Positions 7,776 to 16,189 of a stretch of 21,232 nt of DNA are shown here, in pieces. Source of the stretch: Bacteroidales bacterium UBA1208 (GTDB lineage: Bacteria > Bacteroidota > Bacteroidia > Bacteroidales > P3); NCBI GenBank assembly GCA_002309955.1, contig DBXQ01000054.1, positions 597-21,828 of the forward strand, written 5' to 3'. The position numbers were made by a program, and so were the translations under genes. The notes beneath the pieces are model-generated. The model had not been told where the DNA came from. It saw only the letters and a list, made by a program, of their open reading frames with translations, and did no database searches. How positions within the stretch are numbered: position 1 is the first letter of the stretch; each line of letters starts with the position of its first letter.

Positions 7776-8896
7776 TATTTTTTTCTGTCGCGGGCGAGCA
7801 GGGCTTCGATTTGGTCAACTATGCTGTCGGCGGCATGGGGTGCGGCAAGGCTGCGGATGGCTTGACCCATCTGTTCACACCGGTCGGCATCACGCAATAG
7901 TTCAAATGCCTGCGGAAGTCCTTGGTCGTGGCATTGGTTGTCGCGCACCATGATGGCCGCTTTTTTTTCGACAAGAGCCATGGCGTTTTTTGTTTGATGG
8001 TCTTCGGCGACGTTAGGCGAGGGCACCAATATGACAGGTTTCCCTACCAGGCAGAGTTCGGAAATGGCTATGGCGCCAGCCCGGGAAATGACGACTTGGG
8101 CTGCCGCATAGGCGAGATCCATCTTCCCGATGAATTCATGGACTTTGACCCATCTCTCTATTCCAGCTTGCTCTACAGCCTGACGTGCTTCCTGGTACAT
8201 AGCTCGTCCTGTCTGGAAGATTATCTGGACTTTGTTTTGGGCAAAGAGTTGTAGGTTATCGAGCACCATGCGGTTGATGCTTCGGGCTCCCAGACTTCCT
8301 CCTACGCTCAGCAATACGGGCAAAGTGGGGTCTAACTGGAAATATGAGCAGCCTTCCTGTCGGGTGGCGGTCATTTGTTCTATGTCAGCCCGCACGGGAT
8401 TACCTGTGAAGACTATCTTTTCTTTGGGGAAGAAACGTTCCATGCCTGAATAGGCCACGCAAATGCAGTCGGCTCGGCGGGCAAGGGTTTTGTTGGTGAG
8501 TCCGGCATAGGAGTTTTGTTCCTGCAGCAGGGTGGTGTAGCCCATGCGAGAGGCCATGCTTAGTGTAGGTTCGCTGGCGAATCCTCCCACTCCGACTACG
8601 ATGTCAGGCTGGAACTGACGAATGATGCCACGGACTTTGAGTCGGCTGAGCAGCACTTTAACGGGGAGTTGGAGGTTTTTTATGATGTTGCCTATGGTGA
8701 GCTGGCGTTGAAGGCCGGCTATGGGCAATCCTTTGATGGGATAGCCTGCGGCAGGCACTTTTTCCATTTCCATACGGCCGTTGGCTCCGACAAAGAGGAT
8801 GTCGGCGTCAGGATAGCGCTTTTTTAAAGCATTGGCTATAGCCACTGCGGGGAATATGTGTCCGCCGGTTCCCCCTCCGCTTATGATGGCTTTCAT
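7775..8896 (-). CDS. murG: UDP-GlcNAc:lipid I N-acetylglucosaminyltransferase MurG
   Basis: MurG transfers GlcNAc from UDP-GlcNAc to lipid I, making lipid II on the inner face of the membrane. It has the two-Rossmann GT-B fold of family GT28. The glycine-rich loop GGGTGGH is at residues 7-13, followed by FPAVAIANAL. LLQEQNSYAGLTNK lies in the first half. LLSVGGSLGARSIN and the donor-sugar segment SRAGAIAISELCLVGKP are in the second. Length (373 aa) is normal. The start ATG (8894-8896) overlaps the ftsW stop in an ATGA, indicating translational coupling of the flippase/polymerase stage with lipid II synthesis. Confidence 0.97.
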   Translation of the reverse strand: MKAIISGGGTGGHIFPAVAIANALKKRYPDADILFVGANGRMEMEKVPAAGYPIKGLPIAGLQRQLTIGNIIKNLQLPVKVLLSRLKVRGIIRQFQPDIVVGVGGFASEPTLSMASRMGYTTLLQEQNSYAGLTNKTLARRADCICVAYSGMERFFPKEKIVFTGNPVRADIEQMTATRQEGCSYFQLDPTLPVLLSVGGSLGARSINRMVLDNLQLFAQNKVQIIFQTGRAMYQEARQAVEQAGIERWVKVHEFIGKMDLAYAAAQVVISRAGAIAISELCLVGKPVILVPSPNVAEDHQTKNAMALVEKKAAIMVRDNQCHDQGLPQAFELLRDADRCEQMGQAIRSLAAPHAADSIVDQIEALLARDRKK

Positions 8897-10146
8897 ATCT
8901 GTTGGGTATTTAAGGATGTCTGCCCGGATTCAGGGCTGGTTTTTGTATTTGTATGTGAGTCACCAGCATTTCGGTCGGTCTGTTTGTCGGAATGCTGGGA
9001 GACCTGTTTGTCGCTGTCTTTTTTCTGTTGCCGGGCTTGCTTTTTGTTGTCGAATGCCACTGCCTGGATTACGCCAAGGCCAAGGCCGAGGAAGAAGTAG
9101 GCCGAACCGCCGTAGCTGATGAAGGGGAGTGTCTGCCCAGTGACGGGGAGAAGTCCGACGGCCACGCTGATGTTGATGATGGCTTGAAGCAGTATGAGTG
9201 TTCCGATACCGGCCACACAGAGGCTACCAAACTGCCCTTTGCAGGCTGTTGCAATGCGGATGCAACGGAAGTAAAACCATGCATAGAGGGCAAATATACC
9301 GATGGCCGAAAGCAGTCCTGCCTCTTCGATAATGATGGCAAAAATGAAATCGTTGTGTGCCTGTGTCATGAGACGTCCATGAATGGTAGTGCCTATGCCG
9401 TTACCCAGGAATCCACCCCGTGCTACAGCCATGCGAGCCATATTTTCCTGAGTGAGTTCGTCGGGATTGGGGTGGACCCACGACTGTAGCCGATGAGACC
9501 ATGTAGGTATACGTCCGGCATCGATATGGCTTCCGACGAAATAGAAGAACAAAAAGGCCACGGTCACTATTGCAAGTAATATCAACAAGCATTTCCACCA
9601 TAATTTGGGATTTACGCCACCGAAAAGTAACAGAAGATAGCAGGAGGTGAAGATGAGTATGCCTGTGGAGAGGTTGGCGGGGGTGACAAGCACACAGGTG
9701 ATAAACGCGGGGATGAGAAGTTTGAAGAAGGTTCGATTGTCGTCAACGGGGTCTTTGTTGACTGCTATCTTGAACGACATGAAGACAAGAAGTGCTACTT
9801 TGGCAATCTCGGAAGGTTCGAACCTCGCAACATGGGGTATCACCAACCAACGGTCTGTCCCCATGATAAGTACTATAACGAGTGCTATAAGCGAGAGATA
9901 TAATACCCATTTGGAAAGAGGGGCAAACCGACGATAGTTGACATGGGAGAGCAGTACAACGGCTATATAGGTGGCCACAACGAAACCCAAATGGCGGCAA
10001 AAAATCCGCATGGGTGTTGAATTCAAGTCACTGATAGCAGAAAGCCCGATAGTGCTATAGACGGCCACGAGCGATACTCCAGACAAGAGAAAGAATATCA
10101 CCCAAAGCGCCTTGTCGCCTGCCATTATGTTCAATTTGCGTCGCAT
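8893..10146 (-). CDS. ftsW: SEDS-family septal peptidoglycan polymerase FtsW
   Basis: FtsW is the SEDS glycosyltransferase that polymerises lipid II at the septum together with FtsI. The protein (417 aa) has about ten membrane helices. The characteristic FEPSEIAKVALL motif is around residue 108. The segment HNDFIFAIIIEEAGLL lies near the end of the large extracytoplasmic loop, and GQTLPFISYGGSA is the family signature before the last helices. About 50 hydrophilic residues rich in Q, K, S, D and T follow the last helix. This tail is longer than in many homologues and looks disordered. It overlaps murG by 4 nt. It follows the murD remnant after a repeat-filled 90-nt spacer. Confidence 0.96.
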   Translation of the reverse strand: MRRKLNIMAGDKALWVIFFLLSGVSLVAVYSTIGLSAISDLNSTPMRIFCRHLGFVVATYIAVVLLSHVNYRRFAPLSKWVLYLSLIALVIVLIMGTDRWLVIPHVARFEPSEIAKVALLVFMSFKIAVNKDPVDDNRTFFKLLIPAFITCVLVTPANLSTGILIFTSCYLLLLFGGVNPKLWWKCLLILLAIVTVAFLFFYFVGSHIDAGRIPTWSHRLQSWVHPNPDELTQENMARMAVARGGFLGNGIGTTIHGRLMTQAHNDFIFAIIIEEAGLLSAIGIFALYAWFYFRCIRIATACKGQFGSLCVAGIGTLILLQAIINISVAVGLLPVTGQTLPFISYGGSAYFFLGLGLGVIQAVAFDNKKQARQQKKDSDKQVSQHSDKQTDRNAGDSHTNTKTSPESGQTSLNTQQI

Positions 10147-10235
10147 CTATTATCGTTTATCCGTTGTTACGATACAAGTCGTTAAATATTAAACTTTTCA
10201 ACATTAAAAATATTAACATTCACACATTTAAAAGG
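10147..10235 (-). repeat. Spacer repeat (variant B), murD remnant-ftsW
   Basis: Minus-strand order is ATGTGTGAATGTTAATA, TTAATGTTGA, AAGTTTAA, ACGACTTG, then CGGATAAAC just before ftsW. The same ordered blocks occur in the murG-murC spacer (7687-7775), with small indels between them. It combines the GTGTGAAT unit of the main family with its own blocks. Confidence 0.65.
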
Positions 10236-10236
10236 T

Positions 10237-10776
10237 TCATATTTCGTTTACTTGCTGTACAAATTGCTGTGCAATCAGAGCTGTCGCGCCTCCCTGAGGT
10301 GTCGCTGGGGAGAAGACTATCCGGCTTTTTTGACCAGGGTGGCGACGGGCAAGGGCGAGGGCTGTTGCGATGTCATCAGCGTCGACAACGGTGGGGAGAA
10401 TCGGGTCGAACCAACTATGCAATGCCCCGTTGCGGGAACCCACACAGACCAGCATGCTCACTTTGCGCAGCGCTATGGGGAGCAGGGGGTGGTAGTCAGC
10501 GGTGTCGTCGCCGCCGAGGGCGATCCAGACGATGGGTCCGGAGGTATTCTGTAGTGAGTAGAGTGTGGCGTTTACGCTGCGGGCAGCGGTGTCGTCAATG
10601 TATTGTTTGCCATGGATGGTGGCCACGGGTTCCATGCGATGGGAGGTTTCGTCGAGACGACGGAAGCAATCACGCAGGGTGGTGTCGCGCATGCGGCGGA
10701 GCAGGGCGGTGTCGACGGTGGCAAGGCTACCGTGCAGCCTGTCACGGCTTTGTTTTGCAAGTTGTTCTATGCTCAT
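10237..10776 (-). pseudogene. murD: MurD remnant: C-terminal domain only
   Basis: The 179-aa frame sits exactly where murD (about 440 aa) belongs, between mraY and ftsW. It aligns only with the last part of MurD, the UDP-MurNAc-L-Ala:D-Glu ligase. LAKQSRDRLHGSLA (residues 6-19) corresponds to the usual LALxGxHNxxNSLA block, but the HN and final N are lost. DDTAARSVNATLYSL (61-75) corresponds to NDSKATNVNATxYAL, with the conserved Lys replaced. FSPATPQGGATALIAQQF replaces the D-Glu-binding SPACASFDxFxNFxxRG block. The N-terminal UDP-binding and central ATP domains (no GTNGKTT) are absent. The 70 nt upstream are pure spacer repeat. Ligase activity is very unlikely. The open frame suggests either a recent deletion or a retained non-enzymatic domain. 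A working murD should exist elsewhere. Confidence 0.85.
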
Positions 10777-10779
10777 GTG

Positions 10780-10844
10780 TTTCGTGAATGCGTTAATTTG
10801 TTAATGAGTTAATTCGTTGAATATGATTTACACGTTCACACGTT
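10780..10844 (-). repeat. Intergenic 8-bp-period repeat, mraY-murD remnant spacer
   Basis: On the minus strand GTGTGAAC and GTGTAAAT units are followed by a run of 8-mers ending in ATTAAC: GAATTAAC, TCATTAAC, AAATTAAC, then GCATTCAC. This copy shows the 8-bp period most clearly. It occupies the place where the first 60% of murD would be expected. Confidence 0.8.
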
Positions 10845-10846
10845 TG

Positions 10847-12019
10847 TTATCTGAGTTTGAGGGTTACAATGCTTACGATTGCGAGCAGGATGCCAATGAT
10901 GACGAACCGCTGAACGATCTTAGGTTCGGGGAGCCCCTGTTTCTGATAATGGTGATGGATGGGGGTCATGAGGAAGGGACGATTCTGCACAGGCACGGCT
11001 TCGTCAGGCGGCAGGCGGTGTTTGCGGCGATAGAGTTTGCAGCCCCATCTCTGCCAGATGACGGAAAAGTCTTCGACGACGTATATGCCGCACAGTATGG
11101 GAAGCAGCAGTTCTTTGCGGATGAGGAGGGCGAAAACGGCGATGATGCCACCGAGAGCCAACGAGCCTGTGTCGCCCATGAAGATTTCGGCAGGGTAGGT
11201 GTTAAACCACAGGAAGCCCAGTGTGGCACCTACGAAGGCCGTGATGAAGACTGTCAACTCGCCAATGTTGGAGAGGTAGACGATGTTGAGGTAGTTGGCC
11301 ATGATGATGTTGCCGGAGAGCCATGCCAGAATGGCCAAGGCTCCGCCTATGATGGAGGCTGTGCTGGTGGCAAGGCCGTCGATACCGTCGGTGAGATTGG
11401 CGGCGTTGGAGACAGCGGTCACGACAAAAATGGCCACCAACACGTAGACCACCCAAACCCAGTTCTGCGCCCAGTCACCCATCCACGTGATAAGCCATGC
11501 ATAGTCGAACTCGTTGCCTTTCACGAAGGGGATGGTAGTCTTTGTGGAGGCGATGCCGGGATGGAAGGAGAGTAGCAGTCCCACACCCAATCCCAGAGCG
11601 ACTTGCCCGAACACTTTGAATTTGCCGGGCATACCCGCTTTGTCTTTTTTAAAGACCTTGATGTAGTCGTCAATGAAGCCGATAAGTCCCAGCCAGAGTG
11701 TTGTGACGAGCATGGTGACAACGTAGACGTTGTCCAGCTTGGCCAGCAACAGTGTGGGGACGACTATCGCCGCAAGGATGAGCAGTCCTCCCATTGTGGG
11801 CGTGCCTTCTTTCTCTTTCTGCCCTTCGAGCCCCAGATTGCGCACGGTCTCTCCTATCGACTTGCGCCTGATGAGACGGATGAAGGGTTTGCCGCAGAAA
11901 AGCATGATGAGCAGGGAGAGTATGGCAGCCATGGACGCCCGGAAGGAGATGTATTGGAACACTCCCGCTCCGGGCAGGTCGAATGCCTTGTCTAACCAAT
12001 CGAAGAGGTAATATAGCAT
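10847..12019 (-). CDS. mraY: Phospho-N-acetylmuramoyl-pentapeptide transferase MraY
   Basis: MraY is the polytopic inner-membrane enzyme that joins UDP-MurNAc-pentapeptide to undecaprenyl phosphate, giving lipid I. The TPTMGG segment is near residue 73, FIDDYIK around 114-120 (the Asp pair of the active site) and NLTDGIDGLA in the middle. FMGDTGSLALGG and TPIHHHYQ, the catalytic-loop histidine cluster, lie in the last third. About ten membrane helices are visible. At 390 aa it is somewhat longer than E. coli MraY (360 aa), as is usual for this phylum. It follows murE after 47 nt of repeat spacer. Normally murD would follow, but only a fragment is found. Confidence 0.97.
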   Translation of the reverse strand: MLYYLFDWLDKAFDLPGAGVFQYISFRASMAAILSLLIMLFCGKPFIRLIRRKSIGETVRNLGLEGQKEKEGTPTMGGLLILAAIVVPTLLLAKLDNVYVVTMLVTTLWLGLIGFIDDYIKVFKKDKAGMPGKFKVFGQVALGLGVGLLLSFHPGIASTKTTIPFVKGNEFDYAWLITWMGDWAQNWVWVVYVLVAIFVVTAVSNAANLTDGIDGLATSTASIIGGALAILAWLSGNIIMANYLNIVYLSNIGELTVFITAFVGATLGFLWFNTYPAEIFMGDTGSLALGGIIAVFALLIRKELLLPILCGIYVVEDFSVIWQRWGCKLYRRKHRLPPDEAVPVQNRPFLMTPIHHHYQKQGLPEPKIVQRFVIIGILLAIVSIVTLKLR

Positions 12020-12035
12020 TTTGCAAATATTTTAG

Positions 12036-12080
12036 TTTCGTTAATCTTTTAAATTCGTTAATCAATTTACACATTCACAC
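12036..12080 (-). repeat. Intergenic repeat overlapping the murE stop
   Basis: On the minus strand GTGTGAATGTGTAAAT continues into TGATTAACGAATT, then a second GATTAACGAA. The first units are translated as the last residues of MurE (Val-Asn-Val) and the TAA stop is inside the GTGTAAAT unit. The repeat is therefore part of the coding end of the gene. Confidence 0.8.
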
Positions 12081-13533
12081 TTTCAGAGGTGTCACTTAAT
12101 AGGTTCTGGAGCTCTTCTTTGTCATCGAAATGATGTTTCACGCCGTTGATGTCTTGGTATTTTTCGTGTCCTTTTCCCGCCACAAGGAGGATGTCGCCTT
12201 GGCGAGCCATGATGACTGCGGTCTTGATTGCCTGACGGCGATCGGTGATGCGCACTACAGAACTCTTCTCGTCGGGTGCGAGCCCGGCTTCCATGTCGTC
12301 GAGTATGCGCTCGGGGTTTTCGGTGCGGGGGTTGTCGGAGGTGAGGACGAGCCGGTCACTCATGGCGCAGGCTATTTTTGCCATTTCGGGGCGTTTGGTG
12401 GTGTCGCGGTCGCCACCGCATCCCACCACGGTGATGAGCATCTGGCTTTTGTTGCGGATTTCGTTGATGGCGGCAAGTACGTTTTGCAGGGCATCGGGGG
12501 TGTGGGCATAGTCCACTATGGCGGTGATTCCCCGTCCGGCAACGTATTGAAAACGGCCTTCAGCGGGGTGGAGCGTGCTGAGTAGCCGCAGGGCTTCGCC
12601 AGAGGGGATTCCGAGGAGCACGGCTGCAGCGTAGATGGCGGTGAGGTTGTAGGCGTTGAAGCGCCCCACGAGCTGAGTGGAGACTTGACGGCCGTTGAGT
12701 TCAAGCAGGAGGCCTTGGAACGTCTGTTCAACGACTTTGCAACGGAAGTCGGCGATGCGTTGCAGACTATATGTATAGACGTGTGCGGGGGTGTTCTGCA
12801 CCATGACTGTCCCGTTGCGGTCGTCGATATTGACCAGTGCGAATGCTTCGGGGGGCAGGTTGTCGAAGAACATTTTCTTGGCGGCGATGTAGTTTGCCAT
12901 GGTCTTATGGAAGTCAAGATGGTCGTGGGTGAGATTGCTGAAGATCCCCCCAGCGAAGGTGAGGCCCCCGATGCGGTGCTGCACCACACTGTGGCTGCTG
13001 ACTTCGATGAAGGCATATTCGCACCCTGCCTCGACCATGCGGTTTAAAAGGGCGTTAAGCTGGAGCGGATCAGGCGTGGTGTGAGTGGCAGGTATCTCTT
13101 CGTCGTCGATTTTGTTAACGATGGTGGAGAGTAGTCCCGCGTGGCACCCATGGGCACGGAAAAGGCTGTGGAGGAGTGTGGCGGTGGTGGTTTTGCCGTT
13201 GGTGCCTGTGACTCCGACAAGTTTCAGTTTGCGCGACGGGTGTTGGTAGTAGTTGTCGGCCATGATGCCGAGGGCTTTGTGGCTGTTGTCCACCACGACG
13301 TAGGCCACACTTTTGTGCGGTTGTCGGGGCATACGCTCGCACACTATGGCCACGGCTCCTTGTTCGACAGCCTTGTCGATGTAGTCATGGCCATCCACGG
13401 CGGTTCCTTCGAGCGCCACAAAGCAGCTCCCTTTCCCCACCTTGCGTGAGTCAAAACAGAGGTCTTCGACTTCCGGGTCGACCTGAACCGCAACAAGTGG
13501 CACGATTCCCTTTATGAGCGATGTCAGTTTCAT
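12067..13533 (-). CDS. murE: UDP-MurNAc-L-Ala-D-Glu:meso-diaminopimelate ligase MurE
   Basis: MurE adds the third stem residue in the cytoplasm. The ATP P-loop GTNGKTT is at residues 110-116. The EVSSHSVVQHR block precedes the THDHLDFHKTM and AAKKMFF segments of the central domain. DNPRTENP begins at residue 400; DNPR is the motif that selects meso-diaminopimelate over lysine, so a DAP-type wall is expected. Length (488 aa) is normal. Its ATG (13531-13533) overlaps the ftsI stop in an ATGA, implying coupled translation. The C-terminal Val-Asn-Val and TAA stop are made by the spacer repeat. Confidence 0.97.
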   Translation of the reverse strand: MKLTSLIKGIVPLVAVQVDPEVEDLCFDSRKVGKGSCFVALEGTAVDGHDYIDKAVEQGAVAIVCERMPRQPHKSVAYVVVDNSHKALGIMADNYYQHPSRKLKLVGVTGTNGKTTTATLLHSLFRAHGCHAGLLSTIVNKIDDEEIPATHTTPDPLQLNALLNRMVEAGCEYAFIEVSSHSVVQHRIGGLTFAGGIFSNLTHDHLDFHKTMANYIAAKKMFFDNLPPEAFALVNIDDRNGTVMVQNTPAHVYTYSLQRIADFRCKVVEQTFQGLLLELNGRQVSTQLVGRFNAYNLTAIYAAAVLLGIPSGEALRLLSTLHPAEGRFQYVAGRGITAIVDYAHTPDALQNVLAAINEIRNKSQMLITVVGCGGDRDTTKRPEMAKIACAMSDRLVLTSDNPRTENPERILDDMEAGLAPDEKSSVVRITDRRQAIKTAVIMARQGDILLVAGKGHEKYQDINGVKHHFDDKEELQNLLSDTSESVNV

Positions 13534-15728
13534 GGTTTCAGTTCTAATGTTATTGTTGTATTTTTTTTGACGGGTGTGCGGGGCTGCGGGGTCTGGCTGA
13601 CGACTTTGCCCTGCCCTGTGAAACGGACTTTCAGACCCGCGGCACGCAGCAACGCCATGGCATCGCGGACGGTCATCCCTTTACAGTCGGGCACCAGACC
13701 TTTCGGCACATCATAGTCGGCATACACTCCCCGGCTCTCGTCGTATATGGTCCAATCGGTGAACCGTGCGCTGTCGGGCTGTGCAAAGGGCAGTCCCAGC
13801 AGGTTGTGCACGGCTTTGAGCGAGCCGCGACGGCTTTTGGTTACCACAGGGCGCATCATACGACCCGAATCCTGTAGGTCGACACTGCCCAGTTCTTCGT
13901 CGAAAGCCACCACACAGTCGGCAATCTTCTTGAACACCGGTGCGGCGGCGTGCCGTCCAGCAATGCTTGTGCCTTCCACAAGCACAAGGCAGGTGTAGCG
14001 GGGATTGTCGGCAGGGAAGAACCCCACAAACGACGAGTTCTTAATGCTCTTGTCGCTGATGCCTTCCGTCGTACCCGTCTTGCCCCCGATACCGTACACG
14101 GCATTATAGACATTGTTGCCCGTACCGTTTTTCACTACCCCCACGAGCATTTCACGCATCTGCTTGGCCACCTCTTCGCTGCACACATGACGGTTTAGCA
14201 CCACAGGCTTCACCGGCCGCGGACGGCCACCCTCGATAATCTCACGGCAGAAAAGCGGCTTCACCATTCTTCCACCGCCCGCAATGGCATTATAAAAAGT
14301 GATCAGCTGCAGCGGCGTCACTGTGGCCGAATAACCATAACTCAGATTCAGGAAATCGCGATCCGAATTCAGATTTACAACCCGTGTCGCAGGCTCAAGC
14401 ACGTCAAGGTCGGGATTCATCCTGCCGAAGCAGAAAACGGCCTCGATCCCCCTTTTCATATCCTCACGGCGGTTACGGTAATACTCCCATGCCAACTCGC
14501 ACATACCTACATTCGACGACTGCGCCAGCACACCCGCCAGATTAGTCGTGTCTGTCGTATAGCCGTGCCCCGCATTAATCTCGCCACTCGTGGCGCTATA
14601 GCGTTTCTTTCCTCCGCATTGCACCCGCTTCGCGGTATCTAAAGCCACCTGTTTGTCGTTGAACATTGCCACCATGACGACAGTCTTGAAAGTGGAACCG
14701 GGCTCATACCTGTCGCTGCAAGCCACATTGCTCCACAAATTCTCCCTCAGCCGCCCCGAAGTATCGCGAGTCAGGCTGCTGCACGCCAACACATAGCCCG
14801 TCTCCACCTCCATAAGGATAGCGCAACCCGCCCGGCCTCCATATTGGTTCATCGAACCCCGCAACGCATTCTCTGCAATATCTTGATAGCGCGTATCCAT
14901 CGTTGCCACAATACTCTTCCCATCCACACGGTGGCGCACCAACGTCGAATCCTCGTCCGGCACGCTCCCATCCTCAACAGGAATCCACGTCCCCAAAGTC
15001 AAACGGCGGCACACATACTGACCGTCCTGACCCCGCAGCACACTGTCGTAGAAACCCTCCAAACCTGTGTACCCCTCCCTCTGAGGTGTCTTGTAATGCA
15101 ACCCGATCACATTCTCCCCCATATTGCCGTAGATATGAGCACGCACAAAACTCTTTACATCCCCCTCGGCAGTCTTCTCCACCACGCAGCGACCCCAACC
15201 CGGCAGTTTCCGGATAGCATCCCACTTCGAATACGGCACCCTCCGCTCCACATACAGACAGCGGCTCGGCGACGTTTTGGCATACTCACGCATAATCCGG
15301 TTATAATAATACTCATAACCCTTCGACGGAAACTGCTCATGCAGAATGCGGCACACCTTGGTCACATTCTGCTTCCATGCCCTCTCATCGGCAATGCAGC
15401 TCTCCATCACCACCTTCCCCTCCTTGTTCCTCACCGCCTCTCCACGGCTGTTGCGCTTCGGCCAACGACCCAGATCAAGACAAAGGTCGCAAACAGGCAC
15501 CGTCGTGGCAAGCACCTTCCCGTCCGACGAAAAGATAGTCCCCCTGCGTGCCTCCTCCGTACGGTTAATCACCTCACGGGCACGCGCCTTCTCACGCCAC
15601 ATCTCTCCGTTCACCACCTGAGTGTTCACCGTGCACACCAGCATCCCGCCACCCGCCACGGCTACGACAAGCAGATACAACACCAACATTCTGGTGAACA
15701 AAGCTTTATTATGACTCTTCTCTTCCAA
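13530..15728 (-). CDS. ftsI: Septal transpeptidase FtsI (class B PBP) with PASTA domain
   Basis: FtsI cross-links septal peptidoglycan in partnership with FtsW. An N-terminal membrane helix (residues 13-33) is followed by the PBP dimerisation domain. The transpeptidase motifs are STFK at 345-348 (nucleophile Ser345), SSN at 404-406 and KTGT at 550-553. A single PASTA domain occupies about 677-732, beginning GLVPDCKGMTVRDAMALL. The 732-aa SpoVD-like architecture is usual in Bacteroidota. The longest frame starts at TTG (15726-15728), with an in-frame TAG two codons upstream; the first ATG is residue 13. TTG is preferred because it gives a charged cytoplasmic tail (EEKSHNKALFTR) before the helix. 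It lies 37 nt after ftsL. Confidence 0.96.
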   Translation of the reverse strand: MEEKSHNKALFTRMLVLYLLVVAVAGGGMLVCTVNTQVVNGEMWREKARAREVINRTEEARRGTIFSSDGKVLATTVPVCDLCLDLGRWPKRNSRGEAVRNKEGKVVMESCIADERAWKQNVTKVCRILHEQFPSKGYEYYYNRIMREYAKTSPSRCLYVERRVPYSKWDAIRKLPGWGRCVVEKTAEGDVKSFVRAHIYGNMGENVIGLHYKTPQREGYTGLEGFYDSVLRGQDGQYVCRRLTLGTWIPVEDGSVPDEDSTLVRHRVDGKSIVATMDTRYQDIAENALRGSMNQYGGRAGCAILMEVETGYVLACSSLTRDTSGRLRENLWSNVACSDRYEPGSTFKTVVMVAMFNDKQVALDTAKRVQCGGKKRYSATSGEINAGHGYTTDTTNLAGVLAQSSNVGMCELAWEYYRNRREDMKRGIEAVFCFGRMNPDLDVLEPATRVVNLNSDRDFLNLSYGYSATVTPLQLITFYNAIAGGGRMVKPLFCREIIEGGRPRPVKPVVLNRHVCSEEVAKQMREMLVGVVKNGTGNNVYNAVYGIGGKTGTTEGISDKSIKNSSFVGFFPADNPRYTCLVLVEGTSIAGRHAAAPVFKKIADCVVAFDEELGSVDLQDSGRMMRPVVTKSRRGSLKAVHNLLGLPFAQPDSARFTDWTIYDESRGVYADYDVPKGLVPDCKGMTVRDAMALLRAAGLKVRFTGQGKVVSQTPQPRTPVKKNTTITLELKP

Positions 15729-15765
15729 TTTCTAATATATTTGGGTGTTTCGCCATCAATTAACA

Positions 15766-16173
15766 CTACAAGTAACGTTCCATGCCGTCGGCATCCAACT
15801 CATACGGCGGGCCCGCCGTAATACCAATCCCCGTACCCTCCAGCATCTCGGCGATATGCGAAATCTTAATCGACTCCTGATACCGTTTCTGCAACTCAAT
15901 CCGGGCTTCACGGAGATAAGTGATCTTCTCCTGAGTCGCCGCACGCTCCTTGGTAAGATCCTCCACGCGGTAACGATTATACACCAACAGGATGGCATAG
16001 AAGCAAAGCATCACCACCAGCGGCACCTGCTTCAGAACCGCCCGGCTCTGCAACACCTCGCCACCCATGATACGGGAGAACCAATTGGGACGTTTCCGAT
16101 CTTCGGACTGTTCCAACGTGGCTTTCTCGTCAGGTCGAGACTCTTGCTGCATATTCTTTTCCTGCTCTTCCAT
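15766..16173 (-). CDS. ftsL: FtsL-like bitopic division protein
   Basis: The product (135 aa) has a charged cytoplasmic N-terminus (about 45 residues), one membrane helix around 49-66 (VPLVVMLCFYAILLVYN) and a heptad-like periplasmic segment at about 67-100 (DLTKERAATQEKITYLREARIEL). A short tail contains the GIGITAGPPYEL segment. This is the topology of the FtsL-type proteins of Bacteroidota, which pair with FtsQ and activate FtsW-FtsI. Sequence conservation with proteobacterial FtsL is very low. The call therefore rests on topology, size and position between rsmH and ftsI. Start ATG is at 16171-16173. Confidence 0.85.
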   Translation of the reverse strand: MEEQEKNMQQESRPDEKATLEQSEDRKRPNWFSRIMGGEVLQSRAVLKQVPLVVMLCFYAILLVYNRYRVEDLTKERAATQEKITYLREARIELQKRYQESIKISHIAEMLEGTGIGITAGPPYELDADGMERYL

Positions 16174-16189
16174 CCAGTATAATTTATTA

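Noticed and set aside
10777..10846. A frameshifted murD 5' part upstream of the remnant
   Set aside because: All frames of these 70 bases were considered. They are repeat sequence with many stops, and only 70 nt separate the remnant from mraY, so the missing part is deleted and not merely frameshifted.
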